DNA of 14,188 nucleotides from JBQCDV01 sp051960855 (lineage in GTDB: Bacteria > Actinomycetota > Actinomycetes > JAJZTN01), in the NCBI GenBank assembly GCA_051960855.1, contig JBQCDV010000212.1:1-14188 (forward strand), given 5' to 3'. The position numbers were made by a program, and so were the translations under genes. Positions within the stretch are counted from its first letter, which is position 1; every line of letters starts with the position of its first letter. The notes beneath the pieces are model-generated. The model ran no database searches. It saw only the letters and a list, made by a program, of their open reading frames with translations, and had not been told where the DNA came from. Of the stretch, positions 13,793 through 14,188 are shown in pieces.

Positions 13793-14188
13793 TCAGCAGG
13801 ACGATAAGACTCGCTTCATCGCGTCGCGCTCTGCTGAGGTGACGGTGAGGCCGTACTTTGCCTTCACGTCGATCTGTCGTTCGACATAGGCGCACCAGTA
13901 GGCCCGCCGCGGCGGGAGCCAGTGCGCCGCGTCATCGTCGCCCTTGTCGCTGTTGGCCTGCTTGCTCACCGCGAGCAGGTTCAGCGGGTCGTTCGCGATC
14001 AGCACCCGCTTGCTGCGCGGCCAAGAGCTCGCTCCGCTGACCCAGGCATTGCCGAGCGCGACGACGTGGTCCATGTTGACGGGGGAGTCCGGTCCCCGCT
14101 CGAAGCGCAGGGTCTGCCCGGTGTACGGGTCGTCGCGCAGTCCGGCGACGACGACACACCCGTCGGTGTGCGGCCGGAACGTGATGTC
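13793..14188 (-). CDS. HNH endonuclease family protein (DUF1524/GmrSD C-terminal-like), 5' end outside window
   Basis: The frame is open from the right edge to the TGA at 13793-13795, giving 131 residues of the C-terminal part. It reads DGCVVVAGLRDDPYTGQTLRF, then NMDHVVALGNAW with the catalytic DH pair, then NDPLNLLAVSKQANSDKGDD with the conserved Asn residues and AYWCAYV further on. This is the layout of the small, commonly secreted actinobacterial HNH proteins with a DUF1524-like fold. The ATG at 14074 is inside the conserved core (it is the M of MDHVV) and is not the start. The expected N-terminal signal peptide is not visible. Two cysteines (C11 of the fragment and the final residue) would fit an exported, disulfide-bonded nuclease. 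Function beyond probable nucleic-acid cleavage is unknown. It is convergent with tspO. Confidence 0.82.
   Translation of the reverse strand, partial: DITFRPHTDGCVVVAGLRDDPYTGQTLRFERGPDSPVNMDHVVALGNAWVSGASSWPRSKRVLIANDPLNLLAVSKQANSDKGDDDAAHWLPPRRAYWCAYVERQIDVKAKYGLTVTSAERDAMKRVLSSC

Noticed and set aside
13793..14074. Complete 93-residue gene starting at ATG 14074
   Set aside because: The frame is open and family-like upstream to the window edge, and the ATG falls inside the conserved DHVV core, so the gene is truncated by the window rather than short.

Overview
This is a high-GC, densely coded window (SD-led and leaderless starts, several GTG starts, few AT-rich spots) typical of an actinomycete. 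The sequence does not fix the genus. It has two parts.

Positions 1-9851 look like an exopolysaccharide locus. On the minus strand, in transcription order, lie a sugar-nucleotide epimerase (9851-8904), a UDP-(N-acetyl)hexosamine-type 6-dehydrogenase (8718-7348), a secreted polysaccharide deacetylase resembling the fungal Agd3/CE18 group (7314-4774), a PelF-like GT4 glycosyltransferase fused to a PelG-like membrane domain (4610-1449), and a second epimerase (1426-356). On the plus strand, entering from the left edge, is the C-terminal end of a GH114-type endo-alpha-1,4-galactosaminidase (1-396), whose 3' end overlaps the epimerase. Epimerase, GT4/membrane synthase, deacetylase and GH114 hydrolase is the same set of functions found in the galactosaminogalactan (GAG) cluster of Aspergillus and, in part, in bacterial Pel operons. 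The working model is that epimerases and the dehydrogenase supply UDP-GalNAc-like and uronic sugars, the fusion protein polymerises and moves the chain across the membrane, the exported deacetylase exposes amino groups, and the GH114 enzyme trims the polymer. The dehydrogenase suggests the product may also carry uronic acid.

Positions 9931-14188 hold ordinary and signalling genes: a PLP-dependent Orn/Lys/Arg decarboxylase family protein (11379-9931, minus; probably leaderless), then a divergent plus-strand cluster of a five-helix membrane protein (11570-12256), a small membrane protein with a kinase-dimerisation-like helix but no ATPase domain (12253-12846), and a stand-alone receiver (12843-13256), joined by two GTGA overlaps. 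A TspO/MBR protein (13309-13776) follows. A 5'-truncated secreted-type HNH (DUF1524/GmrSD-like) nuclease gene enters on the minus strand from the right edge (14188-13793).

The points most worth attention are the bacterial GAG/Pel-like cluster itself, the PelF-PelG fusion, a beta-rich module inserted between catalytic motifs of the deacetylase, two perfect inverted repeats between the deacetylase and synthase genes, and the pseudo-kinase/receiver operon. No tRNA, rRNA, CRISPR array or insertion sequence was seen.
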